From: Janthinobacterium sp. Marseille
GTDB taxonomy: Bacteria > Pseudomonadota > Gammaproteobacteria > Burkholderiales > Burkholderiaceae_D
DNA length: 64,000 nt
Assembly: GCF_000013625.1 (NCBI RefSeq)
Contig: NC_009659.1
Coordinates: 2,232,001-2,296,000, forward strand
Direction of reading: 5' to 3'
The notes under the pieces were generated by a model. It did not search any database. It saw nothing but the letters and a program-made list of their open reading frames with translations, and was not told the DNA's origin. The position numbers and the translations under genes are program-made. Positions 48,752 to 57,929 of the stretch are shown piece by piece; within the stretch, counting starts at the first letter, position 1, and every line of letters starts with the position of its first letter.

Positions 48752-49204
48752 TTACTTCGTCAATTGCAGGGTGCCCTTCATGATTCCCGAATGGCCGGGG
48801 AAGGAGCAGAAGAAGGAATAGCTATCGCCGGCCTTCAGCTTGGAGGGCGCAAAACTGATGCTATCGCTTTCACCGCCACCGATCACCTTGGTATGTGCAA
48901 TGACACGCGCATCCCCCGCTTTCACATAGCTCTTATCCAGTCCGGCTGCGATACCGTCACTGGCAACACCTTGCATATCCGCGGTCTTGGTCAACACCCA
49001 GTTATGACCCATGATGTTTTTTGCCAGCTTGCCACTGTGCTTGAGCTTGACCGTAAACTGCTTGCAGCTGGCTGGTACCGAAATGCTGCTCTTATCAAAT
49101 TGCATCGCATCGTTGCTGCTGATCTCCACCGAACAATCTGCCGCCATTACCTGGCTGCTCAATCCTGCCAGTATCAATACAAGTGCGGGTTTCCATGCTT
49201 TCAT
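48752..49204 (-). CDS. azu: azurin (type 1 copper electron carrier)
   Basis: A 150-residue precursor. A 21-residue signal peptide ([20 protein letters not shown], cut before ADCSVEIS) sends it to the periplasm. The mature part is about 129 residues with the azurin disulfide cysteines. Copper ligands are the histidine in MGHNWVL and Cys, His and Met in [11 protein letters not shown]. It passes electrons to nitrite reductase, oxidases or other partners. GGAGA upstream fixes the ATG at 49204; the frame stays open to 49489 by chance. None of its usual partners is within the window. Confidence 0.95.
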   Translation of the reverse strand: MKAWKPALVLILAGLSSQVMAADCSVEISSNDAMQFDKSSISVPASCKQFTVKLKHSGKLAKNIMGHNWVLTKTADMQGVASDGIAAGLDKSYVKAGDARVIAHTKVIGGGESDSISFAPSKLKAGDSYSFFCSFPGHSGIMKGTLQLTK

Positions 49205-49515
49205 TATCTTCTCCGTCAATTTTTGGTTCATAGCATCGAGGCCTAAGTCAGGCACTCGATTCTCACATTGCACAGCAACAGCTCGCATACGCAATTCCTT
49301 ATGTCCGTCATATGCAATCTGATATGGATTGTGCTGCGTATATGCACATGCGGGTTTGCGCAATATCAAAATATACGCACTTGGCGCTCCGGCATTAACG
49401 GCATGGCCGCGCAGACGATTTGCAACACTTTCAGCCAAATCCGCCGCCAGGATCGCATAGGCATTGAGCTTACCCGACATACCATGCAATAATAATCATT
49501 CTCATTTACTCATAT
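49205..49515. promoter_or_regulatory. divergent azu/fecI intergenic region
   Basis: A 311-bp gap between the azurin and first sigma genes. It holds the Fur-box-like site at 49485-49503 and the azurin ribosome-binding site. The azurin frame stays open here without codon character; I do not treat it as coding. Confidence 0.5.
49485..49503 (+). promoter_or_regulatory. Fur-box-like site upstream of sigma factor gene A
   Basis: By hand alignment 14 of 19 positions match the Fur consensus, with an intact ATAATCATT core. It lies just upstream of the FecI-like gene of module A, implying iron repression. Confidence 0.6.
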
Positions 49516-50052
49516 TTGCAAGATATATCTGCTATCCCCGGTAATCCTGTGAACCACCTACTCCCGTCTTCTTCGGTCATCGAGAAACTCTATGCCGAGC
49601 ATCAATCCTGGCTGCTTGCGCGCTTGCAACGCCGCCTGCCCAGCCGCGCTGATGCCGAAGACGTGACTTCGGAAACCTTTGCACAAGTCGTCGAAAACAA
49701 GAACCCGGCAGACATTCAGGAGCCGCGCGCCTTCCTGACGACGATTGCCAAGCGCGTGCTGTTTCACCTGTGGCGCCGGCAGGATCTGGAAAAAGCCTAC
49801 CTGCAATCATTGATGCTGATGCCGGAAGCCAGCGTGCTGTCGCCGGAAGAACGGGCCGTACTGATAGAAGCGATAGAGCAAATAGACCGTGCACTGGACT
49901 CGCTGCCGCTACCGGTCAAAACCGCTTTTCTCTATAGCCGCCTGGATCGCCTGACTTATCCCGAAATCGCATTGCGCCTGGGCGTCTCGGTCGCGACGAT
50001 AGAACGCTATATGAAGCGCGCCCTGCTGCAATGCCTGCAATGGGCACCATGA
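49516..50052 (+). CDS. FecI-like ECF sigma factor (module A)
   Basis: A 178-residue ECF sigma factor of the iron-starvation group. Region 2 reads LYAEHQSWLLARLQRRLPSRADAEDVTSETF, and region 4 contains LTYPEIALRLGVSVATIERYMKRAL. The TTG at 49516 is the earliest start; a GTG at 49549 is also possible, and neither has a clear ribosome-binding site. The stop overlaps the FecR gene start in an ATGA. A Fur-box-like site lies just upstream. It should direct transcription of the receptor gene at 51126. Confidence 0.88.
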   Translation: MQDISAIPGNPVNHLLPSSSVIEKLYAEHQSWLLARLQRRLPSRADAEDVTSETFAQVVENKNPADIQEPRAFLTTIAKRVLFHLWRRQDLEKAYLQSLMLMPEASVLSPEERAVLIEAIEQIDRALDSLPLPVKTAFLYSRLDRLTYPEIALRLGVSVATIERYMKRALLQCLQWAP

Positions 50053-51035
50053 CTCCGGCCAATATGACATTGGGTGATACGGAACGCACAGTCCATACCG
50101 CAGTGGACTGGCTGATACGCTTCGAATCCGACAATATGACTGACAGCGAACGGCGCGCCTTCGAGCAATGGCGTGCCGCCGATCCCTCGCATGAATTGGC
50201 GTGGAATCGCGTCGCCGGTTTATTGAATGAATCGTTGTCGGTAGTTCGTGATGCAGGCTTGCGTGCACCGGGCCAGGTACAGGCCGCGCAACGCGCGCTG
50301 CTCAATACGCGCCGTCGCAAATTATTGCGTGGCGCACTGGTGTTTGCCGGTGTCGGCACTACATCTGTTTTGCTGGCCGAACGCCAGATAGCGGTCGGTC
50401 AACTATGGGCTGACCTGCAAACCGGTACCGGACAAAGACAAACTTTTGCACTGGCTGATGGCAGCAGCGTGCAATTGAATGCCCGTTCCGCAGTCGATAT
50501 TGATTTCAATCAGGACAGGCGCCAGCTGCGTTTGCGTGCAGGCGAACTAATTGCCAGCGTCGCCCCGGACGCCGGCCGTCCTTTCCTGGTCCAGACCACA
50601 CACGGCATCATACGTGCGCTGGGTACACGCTTCCTGGTCAGCCAACAAGACAGGCAATCGCAAGTCGTCGTGCTGGAACACAGCGTCGAGCTACGCACAC
50701 GCGATGGCCAGCACATGCGCCTACGCGAGGGAGAAGGCGCTACATTCGATCACAGCCAGATAGAGCGCATTGCCGGCAATGCCAGTGCCCACGCGGCCTG
50801 GTCGGATGGCATGCTGGCCGTGGAAAATGCCACGCTGGCAGAAGTGGTTGCCGCACTCAAACCTTATTACAGCGGCTATATCCGGCTCTCGCCGGAGGCG
50901 GCAAGCTTGCGTACCTTCGGTGTCTTCCCGCTGGAGGATCCCGGACATGTATTACGTACACTGGCGCACACCCTGCCCCTGAAAATGCATCATTACGGTA
51001 ACTGGCTGATTTCGATAGACGTCAAACAGGCATAG
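50049..51035 (+). CDS. FecR family sigma regulator (module A)
   Basis: A 328-residue single-pass inner-membrane protein. The cytoplasmic N-terminal FecR domain (AVDWLIRFESDNMTDSERRAFEQWRAADPSHE) is followed by a transmembrane helix near residues 95-112 and the periplasmic FecR domain (QTFALADGSSVQLNARSAVDIDF, TTHGIIRALGTRFLV). It relays the signal from the receptor's N-terminal domain to FecI. I chose the ATG at 50049, which forms an ATGA overlap with the sigma gene; ATGs at 50031 and 50040 are possible. Confidence 0.88.
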   Translation: MTPANMTLGDTERTVHTAVDWLIRFESDNMTDSERRAFEQWRAADPSHELAWNRVAGLLNESLSVVRDAGLRAPGQVQAAQRALLNTRRRKLLRGALVFAGVGTTSVLLAERQIAVGQLWADLQTGTGQRQTFALADGSSVQLNARSAVDIDFNQDRRQLRLRAGELIASVAPDAGRPFLVQTTHGIIRALGTRFLVSQQDRQSQVVVLEHSVELRTRDGQHMRLREGEGATFDHSQIERIAGNASAHAAWSDGMLAVENATLAEVVAALKPYYSGYIRLSPEAASLRTFGVFPLEDPGHVLRTLAHTLPLKMHHYGNWLISIDVKQA

Positions 51036-51125
51036 CCACGCCTGGAAATATATTTTAAAAAACATGAGGGGTTTTGCGGCTTCGTTCCACATGGTTATTG
51101 AAAGCCAACCATAAGGGACTCACTC

Positions 51126-53597
51126 ATGCAGCATTTCCACTTTCCCCGCCTGAAACTAAGCCGCATTGCTTTTGCAGTTGCCATCGCCTGCACGCAAACC
51201 GGTGTCTGGGCGCAAACCGTCGATACCAGTGCCAGCACCACCGTCGTACAGTTCAACATTCCCGCCGGACCACTCAGCACCACCCTGACCCGTATCGGCC
51301 AGCAAAGCGGCCGTACCATCGTTGCCGATCCCGCCCTCATCAGCGGGCGTCAGGCACCGGCCATCAATGGCCGCCTCTCATCCGGTGAAGCGATACGCCA
51401 GGCGCTGGCTGGCAGCGACCTGGCTGCGGAAAGCACGCCTGGGGGTGGCTTAAGCATCCGCCGTAAAAGTGCAGATGAACTGAGTGAAGCAAAGGCAATG
51501 GATAACCTCGCTGTTATGCCCACTGTCGTCGTGACCGATGAACGCATGGGTGGCAGCCTGGCACAACCCGCACGCCAGATCACCGTGATCGAAGGACAGG
51601 AACTGGATGACCTGCGCGCCATTTCACCCAATAATATCGGCACCATGCTCAGCAAGGCGGTGCCAGGCTTGTCCGACTCCAGTCGCACACTGACGGATTT
51701 CGGCCAGACGCTGCGTGGCCGCAATGCTTTGATCCTGGTTGATGGCATCCCGCTCAATACCAATCGCGATTCATCACGTAACCTGATCAATATCGATCCA
51801 GCCCGTATCAACCGGATTGAAGTATTGCGCGGCAGCAGCTCCATCTATGGCAGCGGAGCCAGCGGCGGCATCATTTCAGTCACTACACGTCCGGCCGGTG
51901 GCGAACCGGTCGCCGAAACCACGATCTCAATGAATGGCGCACTCTCCAAACTTGGCACCCAGGGTTTGGGAGCACAGGTACAACATTACTTTTCCGGCAA
52001 AGGTGATGTAGTCGATTACGAAGTCGATGCATCGTATCGCCGCATCGGTGGCTCCTACGACGCTCATGGTGACCGTATTGCACCGGACGCCAGCCAGGGT
52101 GATCTGTTTGATTCAGACACCTACAGCCTGGGTGGAAAACTGGGTTTCCGTATCGATTCAAATCAACGCCTGCAACTTTCAGCAAGCTATTTGCGCGCCA
52201 AACAAAATACCGATTACGCCAGCGATCCAAAGATCGCTACCACCCCGATAGGAACGGCGACAGCACGTGCGATTAAGGGACTGAATCTGGCGAATCAAAA
52301 CGAAGTGGAAAACACTTTGTTGAGCGCCAACTACGAACACAAGGATGTCCTGGGTAGTTCACTCTCGATGCTGCTGTATGGGCGCGACAATTTCACCCGC
52401 TTCACGCCCTTCGATGCACGTGCCAACGTCAACCGCGGCAACAATATCGATCAGGTCATGCAGAACAACAAAGTCTTTGGCGGACGCCTGACCATGGACA
52501 CGCCTTTGGGCAGCAATGCAAAACTGCTGTGGGGCGCGGACTTCATACAGGAACGCAGCAATATGCCGCTGGATGTCTTTGATCCGGCCGCCTACGACGC
52601 CAGCGGCGGCCTGGTTTTCCGCAAGACCGGACAACGCACTTACCTGCCATGGCTCACCACACGCAGCATGGGTGCTTTCGCCCAGTTGCAATACAAGTTC
52701 AATGAACAATGGTCGGCCGAAGGCGGCTTGCGTTACGAAAAAGCCAGCGCATCCTTCGACGATTTCCAGCCGCTATCACAATCCAAACTGGCGACCCCGG
52801 CGACTATCAAAGGTGGCAAGGTCAGCTACGATGCCGTCGTACATAATGCCGGGCTGGTATTCAAACCGGTCAAAGGCCAGGAATTCTACGGATCAGTAAG
52901 TCAGGGCTTCGATCTTCCGGACATCGGGGTGATATTGCGCAATGCAAATGCCACCTTCAATATCAACTCATCGCAATTGGAACCGGTAAAAACCGATAGT
53001 TACGAATTGGGTTGGCGCGGACGCTTTAGCAACACGATGGCGTCTTTTGCCGTATTTCGTTCGAGCTCGGATCTGGGCGGTGTGCAATCATTCAATAACG
53101 GACTTGTGCTCACCCGTACCAGCGAAAAAATCAATGGCGTGGAAGCGACTGTCGATTACTACAGCGATGATGAAAAATGGGTAAGCGGCGGCACATTCAC
53201 ATGGATGCAGGGACGCGAATTGCCACAAGGAGCAAAGCAGGATCAGCAAATGACAGGCTATCGCATCCCGCCGGTCAAAGTGACTGCCTATGTACAGTAC
53301 CAGCCCAACGAACGCTGGAGCAACCGCGCGCAGTTCACATGGTTCGCAGCGAAAGACTATCGCCTGGCCGATGGTAAAACACAGTTTGCGCGTGCCGACG
53401 TAGATGGTTATTACACCGTGGATCTGGTTTCCCGTTATAAGCTGAGCAAAAAAGACTCCATCACGCTCGGCGTAGAGAATCTGTTCAATAAATATTATCT
53501 GCCGCTATACAGCCAACTCATCCGCAGCGGCAACAACAATAGCCGCTTGCCGGCACCAGGCGCTACGTTCACACTCAGCTATACGCATCGTTGGTAA
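51126..53597 (+). CDS. TonB-dependent receptor with signalling domain (module A)
   Basis: An 823-residue outer-membrane receptor. A signal peptide ends near WAQTVD. The STN signalling domain (about residues 40-115: FNIPAGPLSTTLTRIGQQSGR) is followed by the plug (PARQITVIEGQELDD, NALILVDGIPLNT, IEVLRGSSSIYG) and a 22-strand barrel ending in SYTHRW. The C-terminal VENLFNKYYLPLYSQ resembles the IutA/aerobactin-type group, so a hydroxamate siderophore is a fair guess. AAGGG precedes the ATG. It is 90 bp after its FecR gene on the same strand. Confidence 0.9.
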   Translation: MQHFHFPRLKLSRIAFAVAIACTQTGVWAQTVDTSASTTVVQFNIPAGPLSTTLTRIGQQSGRTIVADPALISGRQAPAINGRLSSGEAIRQALAGSDLAAESTPGGGLSIRRKSADELSEAKAMDNLAVMPTVVVTDERMGGSLAQPARQITVIEGQELDDLRAISPNNIGTMLSKAVPGLSDSSRTLTDFGQTLRGRNALILVDGIPLNTNRDSSRNLINIDPARINRIEVLRGSSSIYGSGASGGIISVTTRPAGGEPVAETTISMNGALSKLGTQGLGAQVQHYFSGKGDVVDYEVDASYRRIGGSYDAHGDRIAPDASQGDLFDSDTYSLGGKLGFRIDSNQRLQLSASYLRAKQNTDYASDPKIATTPIGTATARAIKGLNLANQNEVENTLLSANYEHKDVLGSSLSMLLYGRDNFTRFTPFDARANVNRGNNIDQVMQNNKVFGGRLTMDTPLGSNAKLLWGADFIQERSNMPLDVFDPAAYDASGGLVFRKTGQRTYLPWLTTRSMGAFAQLQYKFNEQWSAEGGLRYEKASASFDDFQPLSQSKLATPATIKGGKVSYDAVVHNAGLVFKPVKGQEFYGSVSQGFDLPDIGVILRNANATFNINSSQLEPVKTDSYELGWRGRFSNTMASFAVFRSSSDLGGVQSFNNGLVLTRTSEKINGVEATVDYYSDDEKWVSGGTFTWMQGRELPQGAKQDQQMTGYRIPPVKVTAYVQYQPNERWSNRAQFTWFAAKDYRLADGKTQFARADVDGYYTVDLVSRYKLSKKDSITLGVENLFNKYYLPLYSQLIRSGNNNSRLPAPGATFTLSYTHRW

Positions 53598-53618
53598 GCA
53601 CCTTTTTTCTTGACGCAT

Positions 53619-53657
53619 AAAAATGCCCCGGTAACGACAAGTCACCGGGGCATTTTT
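53619..53657. terminator. bidirectional terminator between receptors A and B
   Basis: AAAAATGCCCCGGT pairs perfectly with ACCGGGGCATTTTT around an 11-nt loop, with A-run and T-run flanks. It lies between two convergent receptor genes and can work in both directions. Confidence 0.9.
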
Positions 53658-53687
53658 TATTCATCCCTGCGTAGCGAAAAGCTTAAC

Positions 53688-56096
53688 TCAGAACTTCAGC
53701 GATGCATTCAAAGTCAGGGAACGCGGATCACCCGCCTTGATGTAATCAGAGTACTGGAACATCCAGTAGCGCTTATCCGTCGCATTATTGATCGCCACAC
53801 GGAAAGTCGTGTCATAGCCATTGATCCGGGTTTCATACACAGCCCCGATATTCAGCAAAGTGTATGCCGGAGCCTGCAGGTTATTACTTGGCCTGAGCAT
53901 CGTTGCCCCTGTGTATTTCATATTGGCATTCAGTTTCAAGCCGGGAACTTCAGGCACGGTATAGGCCAACTGTGCCGCAACAACTGCATCCGGTGCACCC
54001 GCCACGCGCTGCCCTGCATAGGCAAAGCCATTCTGATATTCGGAATCAAGCCACATCACGCTTCCGCCCAGGTTCCAGTTACGCGCCAAGCGTGCCGCAG
54101 CACCTAACTCAATACCCTGATAAATTGCGGTGCCATCCTGCACCAATACATTTGCGCTATTCCCATACTCCGATTTTTTTTCAATACGGAACATTGCAGC
54201 GGTGGCGCTCCAGTCGGTTTGGTTGGTCTTGAGCCCGATCTCATATTGCTTGCTCTTGAGCGGGTCCAGCATGGAACGATAGTTTGCATAAGCAACACCG
54301 ACGGAAGAACCGGGTTCCAGCGATTCCATATAGCTGGCATACGCCATCGTGTTCGGCGCGAGTTTATACATCAATGCCAGCGTCGGGGTTTTCACGCCAT
54401 CCTGCTTATACGAGGATGAAGGCGTACCATTTGGGTTATAGCTGTTCTGGCTGTAATCGGTATAACGCAAACCCGCCAGGACCGATATGCGTTCCGACAA
54501 TTTGATCGTATCGCTGGCAAACAAAGCCTTTTGCGTTACGTCACCACCACGGTACAAATCCAGTGGACCGCTGCTGTAATAGTTATTGGTATTTTGCGCA
54601 GCAAGATTGCCACTGCCTATCAAGCCATAGAAACCATTCGAGCTGTAATCATTCTTCAATTGCAGGGTCGAAGTACCCAACACCACCTGGTGCTCAAACG
54701 ATCCCGTCAGGAATTTACCTTCCAGCATTGCCTGCCATTGATTGAATTGATAAGCCTCACCGTAATCGGAATGGTCATCCAGATAATTTCCCAGGCTATC
54801 GGTCAGGCGCAGCACTGATTCATTGCGCCGCGTCTTGGTCGAACTATAGCTATAGTTGGCGCTGAGTTTCCAGTCTGGTGCCAGCGCATATGTCAGGCCG
54901 GTGGAGTAAAAACGGAAATTGTTATCGGCATACGTGCCGCCGCCCACTATCCGGCCATTATCATTCTTGATAGGTGAAGGTAGTGCGCTACCGAGCAAAC
55001 TGGTTCGGATAGTCGGTTCTTGATCGACTGCCTTTCTATCTTGCAGAATGGTTTGAAAATCCCATGTCAGCTTATCCGTCAAGCGCGCATCGAGTGCCAG
55101 TGATACCGAGTTCCGGTTCAGCGAACCGTTATTGAAAGTCTTGCCCTCTTCATGGGTTGCATTCAGGCGATAACCGAAGCGGCCATTCTCGCCTACGCGT
55201 CCGCCAATATCCACATACTCACTCAGCAAACCCTTGGACGAATAGCCGACACCGACACTGCGCAATGGCGTATCCGTTGGCTTCTTGGTTACATAGTTAA
55301 TCAAGCCGCCCGGCGAACCAAAGCCGTACATAAACCCAGAGGAACCCTTCAGCAATTCGATCTGTTCCATATGCTCATATGGCAGCGAAATTACATAACT
55401 CAGGAAGGGCTTGCCATCAATGCGATAAGAGTTCTGGAAATCCAGTGCCAGGCCACGCACGGTCAGGTAGCTGGCCCATGCGCCATACGCACCACTGTTA
55501 TCAGAGACCGACGCATCGGTCGTAAACAACTCGCCGAGGGTAGTAATGCGGCGTTCGCTGATATCTTCTTTCGTGACAACAGTACTGGAAAATGGTGTTT
55601 CCAGTACGCTGCGGCTACCCAATGCGCCGCTATTGACGGGTGCATTCAGATGTTGCCCCACATCGGCATCTGCGACTGTGGTCGTGACCTTGACTTCCGG
55701 CAAGGTAGTTTCAGTTCCGCTCAACGGTGCCAGCGGAATTCTTTTCAATGTATAAGCATTGCCACCGCTGGGAGTTCCTGCCAGCCCACTACCCTGCAGC
55801 AGGACATCGAAACCCTGCTTAGTGCTGTAGCTGCCGTTAAGGCCATTCGTCGTCTTGCCTGCGGTGAGTTCCGGTTCAAAGGAAAGCAAGACGCCGGCAC
55901 TTTGCGCAAAATGATTCAAGGCCTGCGTCAATGGTCCGGCCGGGATGTTGTAGTGGCGTGTAGCAGCCGCTGATTCAGTGCTCGCCGCTTGCGCATGTGC
56001 TGCATGCGGCAGGCTTACAACTGCGCTGACCGAGATGGCCAGTAAAAGCTGTACGGCTGCGGCCAACGGTTTCTTTTTAAAAATCACTTGATGCAT
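53688..56096 (-). CDS. TonB-dependent siderophore receptor with signalling domain (module B)
   Basis: An 802-residue outer-membrane receptor. A signal peptide ends at HAAHAQAAS. The STN domain (YNIPAGPLTQALNHFAQSAGV) is followed by the plug (EDISERRITTLGELF, LTVRGLALDFQNSYRIDG, IELLKGSSGFMYGFGSPGGLINYVTKKP) and the barrel ending in LNASLKF. The plug style matches ferric-siderophore receptors of the FhuA/FpvA type. AGGAGGG eight bases before the ATG at 56096 decides the start; the longer frame to 56171 lacks support. Base composition is visibly lower in GC than module C. It is encoded after fecR and fecI of module B on the same strand. Confidence 0.9.
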   Translation of the reverse strand: MHQVIFKKKPLAAAVQLLLAISVSAVVSLPHAAHAQAASTESAAATRHYNIPAGPLTQALNHFAQSAGVLLSFEPELTAGKTTNGLNGSYSTKQGFDVLLQGSGLAGTPSGGNAYTLKRIPLAPLSGTETTLPEVKVTTTVADADVGQHLNAPVNSGALGSRSVLETPFSSTVVTKEDISERRITTLGELFTTDASVSDNSGAYGAWASYLTVRGLALDFQNSYRIDGKPFLSYVISLPYEHMEQIELLKGSSGFMYGFGSPGGLINYVTKKPTDTPLRSVGVGYSSKGLLSEYVDIGGRVGENGRFGYRLNATHEEGKTFNNGSLNRNSVSLALDARLTDKLTWDFQTILQDRKAVDQEPTIRTSLLGSALPSPIKNDNGRIVGGGTYADNNFRFYSTGLTYALAPDWKLSANYSYSSTKTRRNESVLRLTDSLGNYLDDHSDYGEAYQFNQWQAMLEGKFLTGSFEHQVVLGTSTLQLKNDYSSNGFYGLIGSGNLAAQNTNNYYSSGPLDLYRGGDVTQKALFASDTIKLSERISVLAGLRYTDYSQNSYNPNGTPSSSYKQDGVKTPTLALMYKLAPNTMAYASYMESLEPGSSVGVAYANYRSMLDPLKSKQYEIGLKTNQTDWSATAAMFRIEKKSEYGNSANVLVQDGTAIYQGIELGAAARLARNWNLGGSVMWLDSEYQNGFAYAGQRVAGAPDAVVAAQLAYTVPEVPGLKLNANMKYTGATMLRPSNNLQAPAYTLLNIGAVYETRINGYDTTFRVAINNATDKRYWMFQYSDYIKAGDPRSLTLNASLKF

Positions 56097-56175
56097 TGCA
56101 ATGACCCTCCTGTTTGATGTCTTCATAAGTGATGACGCAGCAGAAGACGGGAGGGACAGTAAAAAAATCAAAAAA

Positions 56176-57198
56176 TTATTTGGCAGCCTGGACGACTATC
56201 AACAACGGTGTGTAACGCTTGATACGTATCGGTGTCGTTGCCAGCAATACTTCGAGGGTACGATCGGTATCGTCCAGCGCATAGACGCCGGATACACGCA
56301 GGCCTGCGATTTCATCTGCATTGAAGACGATGCGACCGTAGCGATAACGCGCCAGCTCGGTCAATACCTGCGCCAGCGGCTGGTCATCCACCACCAACAT
56401 GTGCTTGCTCCAGGCCGCTGCCGCCTGTGCATTCACCACGCTGACAGGCTGTACCGCATCCGGCGTGATCGTGGTTTGCTCGCCCGGTGTCAGGGTGACA
56501 CAGGCTTCCACCTTCGCCGCGCATGCCTGCACACTTGATTCCAGCACCGTAACGCGGGTCGCATCCGCCTCGCGCTTGACGATGTACTGGGTGCCGAGCG
56601 CGCGGGCCGTACCATGTGCGGTTTCAACGATGAATGGACGCGTACTATCCTTCGCCACATCTATCATGATTTCACCCCGCTGCAGAGTGACGCGTCGTTG
56701 CCGGCCGCTGAAGTCAATATCAATCGCAGATTGCGTATTCAGCGTAATGCGGCTTTGATCTGAAAGCTCGATCACCCGCTGTTCACCGATCGCCGTGCGG
56801 TAGTCAGCCAGCATATATTTGCCAAACATTGACTGTGAAGCAAACCAGGCAGCAAAAACCGCAATGCATAGCAGCAGTACCTGAGCCGTCAGTTTCTTGC
56901 GTTTGCCGGCACCGGATTTCAAAGCCTTGTTCAATGCCAGCACGGCAGGCTTGCTGCTCACCGTATCGAAGCGCGCCCACAATTTTTCCATGCGTGCATA
57001 CGCCTCGGCATGACCCGGATCTTGCTGGCGCCAACGTTCAAACTCAGCAAGTTCTGCCGCCCCGCTATCGCCGGAATGCAGCTGTGCATACCATTCTGCG
57101 GCGCGGGCGATGACATCCGCTGTCAACCCTGCCTGCGGCTGATGTGTACCCTGCCGCAATGCGCTTTGCGCGCCGATATCCGGTATCGCCGACCTCAT
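56176..57198 (-). CDS. FecR family sigma regulator (module B)
   Basis: A 340-residue anti-sigma/signal-relay protein. The cytoplasmic domain AAEWYAQLHSGDSGAAELAEFERWRQQDPGH comes first, then a transmembrane helix (LTAQVLLLCIAVFAAWFA, about residue 120), then the periplasmic FecR domain (QRVIELSDQSRITLNTQSAIDIDF, TAHGTARALGTQYIV). The ATG at 57198 overlaps the fecI stop (ATGA), which fixes the start. It links receptor B at 53688 to its sigma factor. Confidence 0.88.
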   Translation of the reverse strand: MRSAIPDIGAQSALRQGTHQPQAGLTADVIARAAEWYAQLHSGDSGAAELAEFERWRQQDPGHAEAYARMEKLWARFDTVSSKPAVLALNKALKSGAGKRKKLTAQVLLLCIAVFAAWFASQSMFGKYMLADYRTAIGEQRVIELSDQSRITLNTQSAIDIDFSGRQRRVTLQRGEIMIDVAKDSTRPFIVETAHGTARALGTQYIVKREADATRVTVLESSVQACAAKVEACVTLTPGEQTTITPDAVQPVSVVNAQAAAAWSKHMLVVDDQPLAQVLTELARYRYGRIVFNADEIAGLRVSGVYALDDTDRTLEVLLATTPIRIKRYTPLLIVVQAAK

Positions 57199-57755
57199 GC
57201 GAGCCGCTCCCCTGCATAGGCAATCTGATAGCAATGCACCATGGCACGGGCAATATACTGTTTGACCATGCTGGCGGAAACACCGAGACGCATCGCGATT
57301 TCCGGATAGCTGAGATTGTCGAGACGCGACAGCATGAATGCCTGGCGCGGTTTTTCCGGCAAGTCCTCCAGCATCCGGGCAATCAGTGTCAACGTCTCTA
57401 CCGTTTCCAAGTGCTGTTCCGGTGATACTGAATACACCTCATCCTGCAGCAATGCGAGCGCTTCCAGATAGGCTTGCTCCACCTTGCGGCGCCGCGTCTC
57501 ATCTATCATCAAACGGGTCGCCGTAGTCGTCAGGTAGGCGCGCGGCGTCTGCAGGGTCGTCAACTCAAACGGCACTGACAACAGGCGGAAGAAAGTGTCC
57601 TGGGCGAAATCCGCCGCACTGTGCGGACAAGCCAGTTTTTTACGCAACCAGCCATACAGCCAACCATAATGTTCGCTGTACAGGCTGTCCAAAGCATCGT
57701 GCTGGTTGTGATGTGTGGCGGGAGGCATGGGAACCGGATGGAGATCAAAAATCAT
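57195..57755 (-). CDS. FecI-like ECF sigma factor (module B)
   Basis: A 186-residue ECF sigma factor. Region 2 is LYSEHYGWLYGWLRKKLACPHSAADFAQDTFF, and region 4 holds LSYPEIAMRLGVSASMVKQYIARAM. The ATG at 57755 sits only four bases from a near-perfect Fur box and has no ribosome-binding site. An ATG at 57728 would give a 177-residue protein and may be the real start. Regulation by Fur seems certain in either case. It is co-transcribed with its fecR. Confidence 0.88.
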   Translation of the reverse strand: MIFDLHPVPMPPATHHNQHDALDSLYSEHYGWLYGWLRKKLACPHSAADFAQDTFFRLLSVPFELTTLQTPRAYLTTTATRLMIDETRRRKVEQAYLEALALLQDEVYSVSPEQHLETVETLTLIARMLEDLPEKPRQAFMLSRLDNLSYPEIAMRLGVSASMVKQYIARAMVHCYQIAYAGERLA

Positions 57756-57759
57756 GTTT

Positions 57760-57778
57760 GATAATGATTCTCATTATC
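57760..57778 (+). promoter_or_regulatory. Fur box upstream of sigma factor gene B
   Basis: GATAATGATTCTCATTATC is a near-perfect 19-bp Fur box; on the minus strand 18 of 19 positions match the consensus GATAATGATAATCATTATC. It lies four bases upstream of the first fecI ATG. Confidence 0.9.
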
Positions 57779-57888
57779 ACATCACTTTTTATTTCCGGCT
57801 ACATCCGGTTTGTAACCGGGTGCCAAGATGTTGTTTTCTCGCTTGTGTTGAAGCAAGCGCAACACCCCGGGAGTAGAAGTTCATAAAG

Positions 57889-57910
57889 CCCTAATGATTC
57901 ATCATCAGGG
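57889..57910 (-). terminator. possible terminator after receptor C
   Basis: A 9-bp stem (CCCTGATGA with TCATTAGGG on the minus strand, one G-T pair) and a 4-nt loop, about 20 bp after the receptor C stop. The following T-run is poor. Confidence 0.4.
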
Positions 57911-57929
57911 TTTTATGAAAAGCATACGG

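Noticed and set aside
49205..49489. In-frame extension of azurin to 49489
   Set aside because: It would place 95 non-homologous residues before a clear signal peptide; the ATG at 49204 has a proper ribosome-binding site.
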